Numbered from the stretch's first letter, positions 10,493 to 20,303 are shown. The stretch: 64,000 bases of DNA from an uncultured Methylococcales bacterium (GCA_903902705.1 CAIUVX010000064.1:1-64000), one strand, 5' to 3'. A program made the numbers and translations. Notes: a model not told the origin generated them from the sequence alone.

Positions 10493-11200
10493 TTACCGAG
10501 TTAATAAAGGAAAACGAATATTAGGATTACCAACTTCTAACATTTGACGAATTGTTAACATTTCAGGATGTGTTAATGGATTAGAAGGCGTTTTGAGTGG
10601 GGAATTATTAATTAATTGTCCATCTTGTCTTTCTACAATAAAAATAATACCTTTAGTTTCATTCTCCTTAATCCACATATCTAAAAACTGATATAAAGGC
10701 ATTCGGACATTACCTGATGATGGGTCAGCGAGATAAACCCTATTGCCAACTATACCTTTTAAAACAGCGAAGTGTTCATGTCCTCGAGGTTTAATATAAA
10801 CAATTACTGGAGCTTTTAACTCTAGTAAATATTCTGGTAATAATTTCATTCCTTTTGTTTTATAACCATGACGCTCAGAAACCGTTTTTAAATCTAATAA
10901 GTTTAATCCTTCCTTTTGCCTTAGTTTTTCTTGGTCATTATTTAAAGAAGTTAGAATTTCTTGCAAAATAATTTCTTCACCAACAGGGTCATTAAAATAA
11001 TATGTCAATAATGTTGCTAATGCACCAGAACCACAAGAATAATCAAAACCTTGTTTAACTACACCAGCATCACGAAAATCTTTAATGGAATGCACTGAAC
11101 TGAAAATACGAGTATCCGTTCCAATATTGACAGTGACGGGCGCGGCTATTAACGTTGATGAAAAACTTAAAACAAAAATAAACCTCAAAAAATAATTCAT
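10493..11200 (-). CDS. Exported C39-like cysteine peptidase (FapD-like class); ORF track extends to 11284 but ATG at 11200 gives a clean signal peptide
   Basis: MNYFLRFIFVLSFSSTLIAAPV signal; VKQGFDYSCGSGALATLLTYYF (Cys), RGHEHFAVLKGI (His), YLADPSSGN (Asp). Confidence 0.85.
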   Translation of the reverse strand: MNYFLRFIFVLSFSSTLIAAPVTVNIGTDTRIFSSVHSIKDFRDAGVVKQGFDYSCGSGALATLLTYYFNDPVGEEIILQEILTSLNNDQEKLRQKEGLNLLDLKTVSERHGYKTKGMKLLPEYLLELKAPVIVYIKPRGHEHFAVLKGIVGNRVYLADPSSGNVRMPLYQFLDMWIKENETKGIIFIVERQDGQLINNSPLKTPSNPLTHPEMLTIRQMLEVGNPNIRFPLLTR

Positions 11201-11216
11201 ACAGACACTTAAAAGA

Positions 11217-11243
11217 AAGGCAGAATAACTACTATTCTGCCTT
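11217..11243 (-). terminator. Intercistronic hairpin between the CHAP gene and the C39 gene
   Basis: AAGGCAGAATA / TATTCTGCCTT arms; T-rich on the minus strand downstream. Confidence 0.65.
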
Positions 11244-11267
11244 ATTAAAGAGAATAAAGAGACAAAA

Positions 11268-11786
11268 TTATTTGCCGTAAACAAATCCTGCTATTTTTGC
11301 AGAATTTGTTACAATATTATCAGTTCTAGTACTCGCAACGTTCCAACCTTTTACATTCATTTCCCTTACAGTGAAGTTGTTACCACTAACACTTGTAACA
11401 TACGCAACATGACCATAGGTAGCAAAGAATTTTGTGTTATACACTACCACTGAACCCTGTGTAGGAGTTTTACCTGTTGAAAAACCTTTAGCTTTTGCAT
11501 TTGCAAGCCAATTAACCGCATTACCTTGCCAAGGTACACCGTTTGCTGCATATTTACTGCCCCAACCATTCAAACCGCCAATTTTTCCTCTCACTATTTG
11601 GTCAACAAACCAAGTACAATAGCCTTTATCAAAAACTCCTTTGGCTTCCACACTAGCTAGTTCATGGTCGTTCAAACTTTCACCAACCACGCCATTTAAT
11701 GTAGAAAAACTGCTTTCAGCATTAGCATTTAAGGCGGTAATTGCCAATAAAGCCAACACAACATGAGTTAAAATTTTCATAAACAC
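11268..11786 (-). CDS. Exported CHAP-domain protein (putative amidase/endopeptidase) with leader-like motif
   Basis: Signal peptide ending NANAE; LNDHELASVEAKG motif; CHAP signature GYCTWFVDQIVRGK ... GSVVVYNTKFFATYGHVAYVTSV ... VREMN. Confidence 0.88.
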   Translation of the reverse strand: MFMKILTHVVLALLAITALNANAESSFSTLNGVVGESLNDHELASVEAKGVFDKGYCTWFVDQIVRGKIGGLNGWGSKYAANGVPWQGNAVNWLANAKAKGFSTGKTPTQGSVVVYNTKFFATYGHVAYVTSVSGNNFTVREMNVKGWNVASTRTDNIVTNSAKIAGFVYGK

Positions 11787-12121
11787 CTCTCAATTAAAAT
11801 TGCTAATTTGCTATAATCCCTAAATAATTCGGGCTTAATGACTATGGCTAAAGCAATTTATTTACCAATATAATGAAATTGAGATACGATAGTGGTAAAA
11901 GAGTTTTTGACCTGATTTTACTGCTAATTTAGGGTTTAAAAGATGACTATAATTGTCATATATATCTATTTTTTGTCACAAACATACATTTTTTAGCATA
12001 ACGAAGCGCGACTGGATATGTTACCCCTCGTCACAATATTTTGATTGTAACGTTGTGCTGAATATCATATCAGAATCCAAACTGTTTGAGCGGGTTAAAT
12101 AACCTACCCCCCGCTCTAGCT

Positions 12122-12206
12122 GCGTAGGTTGGGTTGCCGTCTTTTTGGCAACCCAACATTCTCTGGTATTCGTTGGGTTGCGAAAGAGCCGCAACCCAAT
12201 CTACGC
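12122..12206. repeat. Double-hairpin dispersed repeat (GTTGGGTTGC family)
   Basis: gcgtaggttgggttgcc...ggcaacccaac and cgttgggttgcgaaagagccgcaaccca; related copy on opposite strand at 39375-39436. Confidence 0.8.
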
Positions 12207-12295
12207 GCTTTCTATTCATTTTTAAAAACAAAATCAACCTGTAAAACACATCATTAAGGACAATTTAAATCGCCCTTAATGAAAAACACTGTCTA

Positions 12296-13501
12296 TTAAA
12301 GATTACGCGGCACCAATAAATAATAATGCCCTTTGGATTTCATAGGGCCTGCCATAAGACTGGCTTTATCTCCCTGTCCCCAGTAAACATCGCCACGAAT
12401 TACGCCTTTAATCGCGCCGCCTGTGTCTTGTGCCATGAGTAAACATTGTAATCTTTTCCCTTGTATGGGATGTTCAGCATCTAACCAGACAGGAATGCCA
12501 TAGGGTAGATTTTTATGGTCGATGGCTAAGCTGTGTTGTGCGGTTAATGGTACTGCCATTGCACCTGTCGGCCCTACATTGGGGTCTACGGGGCTAAACT
12601 GAAAATACACATAAGAGGCATTGCTGAGCATAAGTTGCTCACCTTCTACGGGATGTTGTTCTATCCACGCACGGATGGTTTGCATGGAAATATCTTCTTT
12701 AGAAATTTCACCGTTATTGACTAGCGTTTTGCCGATTGCATAGTAGGCATGACCATTGCCGCCTGCAAAACTTAAGCCTCGAATACTACCATCTTCCATA
12801 ATTACGCGCCCTGAGCCTTGTATTTCCATAAAAAAGGCATCTATTTCATTATCAACCCAAAGTAGTTCTAGTCCTTTGTTGGCTAACGCGCCTGATTTAA
12901 TGGCTGCGCGGCTTTGAGAGCGTAAACTTGGATTGCTAGGTATCGGATAGATAGGCACGTTGTAACGGGCAGATTGTCGGTATGAGCCATGCAGTTCAGG
13001 CAAATAATAGCCTGTAAACATTCCATCAAACAAGCCGTTTTCACAGACGGCATAAGGCTTAAACCATTGTTCAAAAAATTGTCGTTCTTGTCCGCGTATC
13101 ACAGGTTTGGAACAAATTGCTTGCCAATCAGACATGCGACCTAATTGAAATGAGCCACTCAATACCTTATCGGCTGGCATGGTACGCCAACGCTTGCAAG
13201 AATGGTGAAAGGCTTTTAATGCGGCAACGTGATCGTCTTTTTCCCAACCAGGTAATAAATTAAAATCACTAGGATAAAGCTGAACATTGGACAATCGAGT
13301 GCCAATAGGTGCGCCTGTAATCACTGGCGGAGTTTCTTGAACAGGGGTGTTAGGATGTGTAATAGTGACAGGTGGTTTAGTCACGGTGTTGTTGTTAGGG
13401 TAGTAAACAATGGGCTGGTCGATTGGTGGTGTTTCGGAACAACCGCCGAGTAAAAATAATGCTGTCAAAACAGCACTATAGCGAATTAAAGAGAGTTTCA
13501 T
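12296..13501 (-). CDS. mltA: Membrane-bound lytic murein transglycosylase A (lipoprotein; ORF track begins at 13561)
   Basis: Lipobox LFLLGGCSE from ATG at 13501; GLELLWVDNEIDAFFMEIQGSGRVIMEDG; LMAQDTGGAIKGVIRGDVYWGQG. Confidence 0.95.
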   Translation of the reverse strand: MKLSLIRYSAVLTALFLLGGCSETPPIDQPIVYYPNNNTVTKPPVTITHPNTPVQETPPVITGAPIGTRLSNVQLYPSDFNLLPGWEKDDHVAALKAFHHSCKRWRTMPADKVLSGSFQLGRMSDWQAICSKPVIRGQERQFFEQWFKPYAVCENGLFDGMFTGYYLPELHGSYRQSARYNVPIYPIPSNPSLRSQSRAAIKSGALANKGLELLWVDNEIDAFFMEIQGSGRVIMEDGSIRGLSFAGGNGHAYYAIGKTLVNNGEISKEDISMQTIRAWIEQHPVEGEQLMLSNASYVYFQFSPVDPNVGPTGAMAVPLTAQHSLAIDHKNLPYGIPVWLDAEHPIQGKRLQCLLMAQDTGGAIKGVIRGDVYWGQGDKASLMAGPMKSKGHYYLLVPRNL

Positions 13502-13590
13502 AATGGGTTTCCTGATAAAAAAGCGTGTTATTGATGCCATACATTTGGGTGCATGAAACAACTGTTTTGTAATTATTAATGGGGGGGTTG

Positions 13591-13932
13591 TTAGCGCGAT
13601 ATAGTATGCACTGGTAAAAAACGTGTGACTTTTATTTGTAGCAAACGAATCAATGCACTGTCCATAAAATCATATTCATCAGGAATATCAAGACAGATGA
13701 GGCGTTTATTTAACAAATGCGCTTTGAATTTTGCCGTTAGTTTGTTTCGATGCGATTTTTCCATCACGAATATCAGTTCAGCCCAGTCAATAAGTTCTAA
13801 ACTCACAGGAATAACAGCATCGTGGTCTAAACCTGCTGACAAGCATTGAATGCCTGCATAAGTAGAAAATACTTGTTGCGCCGTTGGGCTACGCAAACGA
13901 TTTTGACTACAGATAAATAAAACATTGCGCAT
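13591..13932 (-). CDS. Low-molecular-weight protein tyrosine phosphatase-like protein (ORF track begins at 13962)
   Basis: MRNVLFICSQNRLRSPTAQQVF; start set at 13932 because the longer ORF start overlaps the mazG-distal hairpin. Confidence 0.85.
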   Translation of the reverse strand: MRNVLFICSQNRLRSPTAQQVFSTYAGIQCLSAGLDHDAVIPVSLELIDWAELIFVMEKSHRNKLTAKFKAHLLNKRLICLDIPDEYDFMDSALIRLLQIKVTRFLPVHTISR

Positions 13933-13953
13933 TGAAACTACCGACTTAAATGT

Positions 13954-13979
13954 GGCGTTCAAACCTAGGTTTGAACGCC
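13954..13979. terminator. Perfect palindrome downstream of mazG
   Basis: GGCGTTCAAACCTAGGTTTGAACGCC. Confidence 0.75.
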
Positions 13980-13989
13980 TGTGAATGAA

Positions 13990-14802
13990 CTACACGGTAT
14001 TGCTATTTCTCAATACTATTTTTGCTTCATGCCAAAGTGCATCTAATTCGTTTAGCGTGCAGTCTTTTAAATCGCGTCCTGACAGCCCCACTTTTAGTTC
14101 GATGTAATTGAAGCGTTTAGTAAATTTTTTGGTACTTTGTCGAAGTGCTACTTCAGGACTCACCTTTAAATGGCGGGCGAGATTAACAGCAACCAATAAT
14201 AAATCACCAATTTCTTCTTGAATATGCTCTTGGTTGCCTGATTCCCACGCTTCTTTAACCTCTGCCAATTCCTCTAATACTTTATCAAACACAGGCGGCA
14301 CATCAGGCCAATCAAAACCATGATGGGCAGCACGGTCTTGAATTTTTTCACATTCAATCAGGGCAGGCAGATTGCTCGCTACTCCTGATAGCACACTGCG
14401 CGAATCAGAAGCACTCGGGTGTTTTTCCTGACGCTCGTCAGCTTTGGATTGCTCCCATGCGTGATGACGCTGCGCATCGGTAGTAAACACGGTATCACCA
14501 AATATATGAGGATGTCGGCGAACAAGCTTGTCGCAAATACCTTCAGCCACTTGTTCAAAGGTAAATAAATCCCGCTCTTTGGCAATTTGCGAATGAAAGA
14601 CTACTTGGAGCAATAAATCACCCAGTTCTGAGCGCAAATCATCGTAATCATTACGGTCAATAGCATCAACGACTTCGTAAGCTTCTTCAATAAGGTAAGG
14701 AATTAAGCTGGTAAAATCTTGCTTAATGTCCCACGCACAACCCACTTTAGGCTGACGTAACCGAGACATGATGTTTAATAACCGTTGTGTGTGTGTTAGC
14801 AT
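13990..14802 (-). CDS. mazG: Nucleoside triphosphate pyrophosphohydrolase MazG
   Basis: Tandem MazG motifs EEAYEVVDAIDRNDYDDLRSELGDLLLQVVFHSQIA and EELAEVKEAWESGNQEHIQEEIGDLLLVAVN. Confidence 0.96.
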   Translation of the reverse strand: MLTHTQRLLNIMSRLRQPKVGCAWDIKQDFTSLIPYLIEEAYEVVDAIDRNDYDDLRSELGDLLLQVVFHSQIAKERDLFTFEQVAEGICDKLVRRHPHIFGDTVFTTDAQRHHAWEQSKADERQEKHPSASDSRSVLSGVASNLPALIECEKIQDRAAHHGFDWPDVPPVFDKVLEELAEVKEAWESGNQEHIQEEIGDLLLVAVNLARHLKVSPEVALRQSTKKFTKRFNYIELKVGLSGRDLKDCTLNELDALWHEAKIVLRNSNTV

Positions 14803-14821
14803 GATAAGCTACTGTAATGCC

Positions 14822-15757
14822 TTAGAAAGAATGCCCAAAGTTTTCATGATAGCGTTGTTTAAAGCTATCCATGTCGAAATGATGATTTTGCGTGCCGTGA
14901 TGTTCGATTTTAATCGCGCCCAATAAGGAAGCAATCCGCCCTGTGATTTCCCAATCCAATTCATTCATTAATCCGTATAACAAGCCAGCACGATACGCAT
15001 CACCGCAACCTGTCGGATCATTAAGACTATTCACTTGCGCGGCTGGAATATCAATGACTCGCCCTTGGGTATAAATTTTAGAACCTTTGCTGCCTAAGGT
15101 AATGATGAGAGCCTGCACACGTTCTGCCAGTTGCTCTAATGACAAGCCAGTACGCTCCTGCATTAATTCAGATTCATAGTCATTTAACGTCATCCAAGTC
15201 GCTTGATCGATAAATTTTAGCAGTTCCGCGCCATTGAACATGGGCATTCCTTGACCTGGATCAAAAATGAATGGAATGTCTAATTCAACAAACTGTTCTG
15301 CGTGTAACTGCATACCGTCTTTACCATCGGGTGAAACAATACCGATGCTGATGTCATTGTTGTTGGTAGGGACAGCATTCAAATGAGAAAAACTCATTGC
15401 GCCTGGGTGAAAAGCGGTAATTTGATTATCGTCTTCGTCGGTGGTGATATAGGCTTGCCCTGTATATTGATTATCCAGAACATGAATAAATTGGCTAGAC
15501 AGTCCGTTTTGATTTAGCCATTGACTGTATGGCTCAAAATCATGCCCAACCACCGCCATAATTAACGGTTCTTCGCCTAATAAATTCAGATTATAAGCAA
15601 TATTACCCGCACAACCGCCAAATTCACGACGCAATACTGGCACTAAGAAGGAAACGTTTAGAATATGAACTTTCTCTGGCAGAATGTGATGTTTAAATTT
15701 ATCATGAAACACCATGATGGTGTCGTAAGCCATAGAACCGCATATTAATGCACTCAT
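14822..15757 (-). CDS. PfkB-family carbohydrate/adenosine kinase
   Basis: FGGCAGNIAYNLNLLG; DPTGCGDAYRAGLLYGL. Confidence 0.93.
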   Translation of the reverse strand: MSALICGSMAYDTIMVFHDKFKHHILPEKVHILNVSFLVPVLRREFGGCAGNIAYNLNLLGEEPLIMAVVGHDFEPYSQWLNQNGLSSQFIHVLDNQYTGQAYITTDEDDNQITAFHPGAMSFSHLNAVPTNNNDISIGIVSPDGKDGMQLHAEQFVELDIPFIFDPGQGMPMFNGAELLKFIDQATWMTLNDYESELMQERTGLSLEQLAERVQALIITLGSKGSKIYTQGRVIDIPAAQVNSLNDPTGCGDAYRAGLLYGLMNELDWEITGRIASLLGAIKIEHHGTQNHHFDMDSFKQRYHENFGHSF

Positions 15758-15769
15758 TTATAATCCTCT

Positions 15770-16129
15770 TTATAATAAAATTAATGCCCATGTCACGCCC
15801 GCCCAAATAAGCGACAGCATAACAGCGGCTGAACCAATATCTTTGGCTCTACCTGATAATTCGTGATGATCTAAGCCGACACGGTCAACGACTGCTTCCA
15901 CGGCTGAATTTAATAATTCTACAAGTAACACCAATACGATACTACCAATAAGCAGCAATATTTCAATATTGGTTTTACCTAGCCAAATAGCTAAAGGTGT
16001 AGTAACTACAAATAAAGCCACTTCCTGTCTGAAAGCTTCTTCATGTGTCCACGTCGCTTTAAAGCCCGCCGCTGAAAAGAAACACGCGTTAATTAAACGT
16101 TTAAAGCCTTTTGCATTTTGATTTGCCAT
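15770..16129 (-). CDS. dgkA: Diacylglycerol kinase
   Basis: ELLNSAVEAVVDRVGLDHHELSGRAKDIGSAAV. Confidence 0.96.
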   Translation of the reverse strand: MANQNAKGFKRLINACFFSAAGFKATWTHEEAFRQEVALFVVTTPLAIWLGKTNIEILLLIGSIVLVLLVELLNSAVEAVVDRVGLDHHELSGRAKDIGSAAVMLSLIWAGVTWALILL

Positions 16130-16135
16130 AATAAG

Positions 16136-16519
16136 TTATTGGTTCATAAGTTGTTGGTAGGCATCTGCGTCTAGCAAATGATCCAAATCAGCAAGATCAT
16201 CAGCTTGAATACGAAATAGCCATGTTTGATAAGGCTTGTCGTTCACTTGTTCTGGTTCATCAGCCGCCGCTTCATTAATGGTAATAATTTCTCCAGCCAC
16301 AGGGCTAAATAAATCTGAGGCAGTTTTAACTGATTCTACGATGGCGCATTGCTCACGGACGGTTACTTTACGCCCTAGCTTAGGCAGTTCAATATAAACT
16401 AAATCGCCTAATTGCTGTTGCGCAAAATCGGTGATGCCTACTTGAACAATATTCCCTTCTTCTACTTTCACCCATTCATGGGACGTTGCATACTTTAAAT
16501 CTTTAGGTAACTCACTCAT
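16136..16519 (-). CDS. gcvH: Glycine cleavage system H protein
   Basis: ATSHEWVKVEEGNIVQVGITDFAQQQLGD; VESVKTASDLFSPVAGEI lipoyl site. Confidence 0.97.
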   Translation of the reverse strand: MSELPKDLKYATSHEWVKVEEGNIVQVGITDFAQQQLGDLVYIELPKLGRKVTVREQCAIVESVKTASDLFSPVAGEIITINEAAADEPEQVNDKPYQTWLFRIQADDLADLDHLLDADAYQQLMNQ

Positions 16520-16622
16520 TGTTAGCTCTCAAAAATAATTGATACAGGCGTAAAGTTCAAGGCAAATTGCCTAATCCTTCTGTTAAACTACAAGCTATTA
16601 TATTAGCAAACCTCAATAAACT

Positions 16623-16880
16623 ATGCCTAAAATACTCATTTATACCACCAAAATATGTCCTTATTGTGTAATGGCTAAGCGATTACTCGATCAAAAGGGT
16701 GCGAGTTATAGCGAAATTAATGTTGATAGCGAGCCACACTTAAGAGAAGAAATGATGCGTAAAACCAACCGCCGAACCGTGCCGCAAATTTATATCGGTG
16801 ATTTTCATGTCGGAGGTTTTGATGAGTTGTACGCGCTGAATCAACAAAAGAAATTGGATGAGCTACTCTCAGCTCCCTAA
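16623..16880 (+). CDS. grxC: Glutaredoxin 3
   Basis: CPYC motif, RRTVPQIYIGDFHVGGFDEL. Confidence 0.96.
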   Translation: MPKILIYTTKICPYCVMAKRLLDQKGASYSEINVDSEPHLREEMMRKTNRRTVPQIYIGDFHVGGFDELYALNQQKKLDELLSAP

Positions 16881-16958
16881 TTAACGCTTTTCGTTCAAGT
16901 ATACCGACAATCTGCTATTATTGCGCCCCTCATTACCCAACTTCAGTCAGGATAAATC

Positions 16959-17270
16959 ATGTCAGAATTTCATAACGTCACTGTGATTAAAAAAGCCAAC
17001 GTCTATTTTGGCGGTAATGTCAGTAGCCGTACCCTTAAATTTGCCGATGGCACCATGAAAACGCTAGGCTTTATGTTGGCGGGCGAATACACCTTTAATA
17101 CAGCCGATGCTGAATTGATGGAAATTATCGACGGCGAGCTTGAGGTGTTATTACCCGAAAGTGAGTGGCAAACTGTTAAAGGTGGCGAAGCGTTTAGTGT
17201 GCCTGCTAATGCCAAGTTCACTGTAAAAGTTAACACGCCTACCGATTATATTTGTTCGTTTCTCAAATAA
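16959..17270 (+). CDS. ppnP: Pyrimidine/purine nucleoside phosphorylase (DUF1255)
   Basis: KKANVYFGGNVSSRTLKFADGTMKTLGFMLAGEYTF. Confidence 0.93.
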   Translation: MSEFHNVTVIKKANVYFGGNVSSRTLKFADGTMKTLGFMLAGEYTFNTADAELMEIIDGELEVLLPESEWQTVKGGEAFSVPANAKFTVKVNTPTDYICSFLK

Positions 17271-17274
17271 CTGC

Positions 17275-17748
17275 GTGGAAAAAATTGCCCTGTTTGTCGA
17301 TGTGCAGAACATCTACTACACCACTAAACAAGCGTATCAGCGGCATTTTGATTACCAGCGGTTTTGGAATCAGGCGACCGCTAATCGTGAAGTAGTGGCG
17401 GCGTGTGCGTATGCCATCGACAAAGGCGACAGTAAACAACGGGGCTTTCAGGATATACTCAGATACATCGGTTTTGAGGTAAAGCTAAAGCCCTATATTC
17501 AACGGCGTGATGGTACTGCCAAAGGCGATTGGGATGTCGGTATCACCCTAGATGTCATGGAATTAGCGGAACAAGTCGATGTCATTACCCTGTTATCAGG
17601 CGATGGTGATTTTGATTTATTATTGGCTAAAGTGCATCAGCGTTATGGTGTAAGCACTGAAGTCTATGGTGTACCAGCCTTAACCGCCCCCTCACTTATT
17701 AATGCCTCTCAACGGTTTATTGCCATAGACGATAAGTTGCTGTTGTAG
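17275..17748 (+). CDS. NYN domain (LabA/DUF88-like) putative nuclease
   Basis: ALFVDVQNIYYT; KGDWDVGITLDVMEL; LLSGDGDFDLLLAKV. Confidence 0.9.
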   Translation: MEKIALFVDVQNIYYTTKQAYQRHFDYQRFWNQATANREVVAACAYAIDKGDSKQRGFQDILRYIGFEVKLKPYIQRRDGTAKGDWDVGITLDVMELAEQVDVITLLSGDGDFDLLLAKVHQRYGVSTEVYGVPALTAPSLINASQRFIAIDDKLLL

Positions 17749-17774
17749 TTTCTAGGCTTACTGCTCACAGGAAT

Positions 17775-17794
17775 AAAACAGCTTTAGCTGTTTT
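17775..17794. terminator. Hairpin AAAACAGCT-TT-AGCTGTTTT
   Basis: Perfect stem followed by TTTT. Confidence 0.6.
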
Positions 17795-17897
17795 CTAGCT
17801 AATAGCTGAGGCTATTGGACTCCTAACTGAATACGCTCAAAACCTGATAGAATGCCCATCTAATCCCTCTTATTAAAACTCACTCGGAAAACAAACT

Positions 17898-19484
17898 TTG
17901 ATTTCTACAGCTAATATCACCATGCAGTTTGGGGCAAAACCCCTGTTTGAAAACGTCTCTGTCAAATTTGGCGACGGCAATCGTTACGGCTTAATCGGCG
18001 CGAACGGCTGCGGCAAATCGACTTTTATGAAAATATTAAGCGGCGATTTAGAACCGTCCGCAGGCAATGTCAGTATCAGTCCTAATGAACGCCTAGGCGT
18101 ATTGCGTCAAGATCAATTCGCTTATGAAGAATTTACGGTACTTGATACCGTCATAATGGGTCATAAAGAACTATGGCACATTAAACAAGAACGCGACCGT
18201 ATTTATTCACTACCTGAAATGAGTGAAGAAGATGGAATGCAGGTTGCTGATTTAGAAGTGGAGTTTGCCGAATTAGATGGTTATACCGCTGAATCGCGTG
18301 CAGGTGAATTATTGTTGGGGCTAGATATTCCGCTAGAACAACACACTGGTTTAATGAGTGCAGTTGCACCTGGTTGGAAATTACGGGTGTTACTAGCGCA
18401 AGCGTTGTTCGCTAACCCAGACATCATGTTATTAGACGAACCGACTAACAACCTTGATATTAATACCATCCGCTGGCTGGAAGATATGCTGAATGCGCGT
18501 GATTGTACGATGGTCATTATCTCGCATGATCGCCATTTTTTAAACAGCGTTTGCACCCACATGGCAGACATGGATTATGGTGAATTGCGCGTTTATCCTG
18601 GCAACTATGATGATTACATGGTCGCTGTTAGTGAAGTTCGCGCCAGTTTATTGGCAGGTAATGCCAAGAAAAAAACTCAAATTGTTGAATTACAAGCCTT
18701 TGTACGTCGCTTTTCGGCGAATGCCTCAAAAGCAAAACAAGCGACTTCACGCGCCAAGCAATTAGATAAAATTAAACTCGATGAGGTAAAACCATCTAGC
18801 CGCGTCAATCCTTTTATACGCTTTGAGCAAACTAAAAAATTGCATCGTTTAGCCTTAGAAGTCGAAGGCTTGAGCAAAGGCTATGGTAGCGAACCATTAT
18901 TTAAAAATCTGAATTTAATGGTGGCAGTCGGTGAACGCATTGCGGTGATAGGACCTAATGGTATTGGTAAATCGACCTTGTTAAAAACGCTGGTCGGTGA
19001 ATTAACACCCGATACGGGCATCGTCAAATGGTCAGAAAATTCAGAAGTTGGTTATTTTGCTCAAGACCACGCCGATGATTTTGCTGAAGATTTAACGCTG
19101 ATTGAATGGATGGGGCAGTGGCGTAAAGAGTCCGATGACGATCAAACCATGCGCGGTACGCTGGGGCGTTTATTATTTACTTCGGATGATATTAATAAAC
19201 CAGTGAAAGTGCTATCAGGTGGTGAACAAGGTCGAATGTTATTTGGTAAATTAATCCTGCAAAAAAATAACATTATGGTATTGGATGAACCGACCAACCA
19301 TTTAGATATGGAGTCGATTGAGTCCTTAAATAACGCTTTAGAAAGTTATCCAGGCACGCTAATTTTTGTCAGTCATGATAGAGAATTTGTTTCCTCACTA
19401 GCAACACGCATTATCGAATTAACACCACACGGTATCGTTGATTTTAACGGTAATTATGAAGATTATTTAACTACTCAGGGTTAA
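17898..19484 (+). CDS. ABC-F family ATPase, YbiT-like
   Basis: Two Walker A motifs ([18 protein letters not shown]), [20 protein letters not shown]; YbiT-like N-terminus [20 protein letters not shown]. Confidence 0.95.
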   Translation: MISTANITMQFGAKPLFENVSVKFGDGNRYGLIGANGCGKSTFMKILSGDLEPSAGNVSISPNERLGVLRQDQFAYEEFTVLDTVIMGHKELWHIKQERDRIYSLPEMSEEDGMQVADLEVEFAELDGYTAESRAGELLLGLDIPLEQHTGLMSAVAPGWKLRVLLAQALFANPDIMLLDEPTNNLDINTIRWLEDMLNARDCTMVIISHDRHFLNSVCTHMADMDYGELRVYPGNYDDYMVAVSEVRASLLAGNAKKKTQIVELQAFVRRFSANASKAKQATSRAKQLDKIKLDEVKPSSRVNPFIRFEQTKKLHRLALEVEGLSKGYGSEPLFKNLNLMVAVGERIAVIGPNGIGKSTLLKTLVGELTPDTGIVKWSENSEVGYFAQDHADDFAEDLTLIEWMGQWRKESDDDQTMRGTLGRLLFTSDDINKPVKVLSGGEQGRMLFGKLILQKNNIMVLDEPTNHLDMESIESLNNALESYPGTLIFVSHDREFVSSLATRIIELTPHGIVDFNGNYEDYLTTQG

Positions 19485-19580
19485 ATTACTGGCTTAATTT
19501 ACGCATAAATAGCCACGTTAGCAGATAAAAACCCAAATCTTTGCTATATTTTGTTAGGTAGATAGAAAATATTAGGACAT

Positions 19581-19612
19581 CAAAGTAGGTGCGATAAGTC
19601 GCACCTACTTTG
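19581..19612. terminator. Hairpin downstream of the ABC-F gene, (A)AGTAGGTGCGA family
   Basis: CAAAGTAGGTGCGA-TAAG-TCGCACCTACTTTG. Confidence 0.7.
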
Positions 19613-19826
19613 TTTTAGTGAGTATGTTAAAATTTTTTCGTGACTACATCTAGCGATTGTAAAGCAATAAAAATAATGTTTCTGGTGCGATAAATGCTCT
19701 TTGATAACCCGTTAAGTCAACTGGAGTTGAAGTCTTAGCAAAAATCGACGCTGCCTCTGCCCTTTGATAGAGAGGTGATTTATTCATAAGTTATTATGGG
19801 TTACTTGACACCTGAAGTCAGGAGTT

Positions 19827-20303
19827 TTGATGATCATTATTTTAAAAAAAATACCTAGCACCACGTCGGATTATCATGTAGAAGCATTCATTAAGCCTGT
19901 ACTTAAGGGTGGGATGTTTACTGCCAGTGGTCGTATAGAAAGTATTTCATTTTGGCGGTATGAAATCGTCCAAACCAACACAATCGAATATTACGCATTG
20001 GTTGATATCGAGCCTGACTCTGTTGGTCGGCGCGTCATCAGACGATTGAATAAAAAACTAATCAATGGCAAATATATTGGTTTGCAAGAATTCCACGTTA
20101 GGCATTGGAGCAATGATAGACGAGTGTTTAAGTCTGTGGTTGATAGAGGAAAAAACAATAAACGCAAAGCTGAGCGCAGACGCAAAATTGTAAAAGTAGA
20201 AAGACGATTAAGAGTGGAGGATAGCAGAGCAGACAATGTAACTATTTCTACACATTCTGGTTTTTGGGCTGAGCCTCATGATACCAAAGGAAAAAAATTC
20301 TAA
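19827..20303 (+). CDS. Hypothetical basic protein, possibly RRM-like
   Basis: YYALVDIEPDSVGRRVIRRLNKKLINGKYIGLQEFHVRHWSNDRR resembles the RNP strand/helix layout; very basic tail. Confidence 0.55.
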   Translation: MMIIILKKIPSTTSDYHVEAFIKPVLKGGMFTASGRIESISFWRYEIVQTNTIEYYALVDIEPDSVGRRVIRRLNKKLINGKYIGLQEFHVRHWSNDRRVFKSVVDRGKNNKRKAERRRKIVKVERRLRVEDSRADNVTISTHSGFWAEPHDTKGKKF

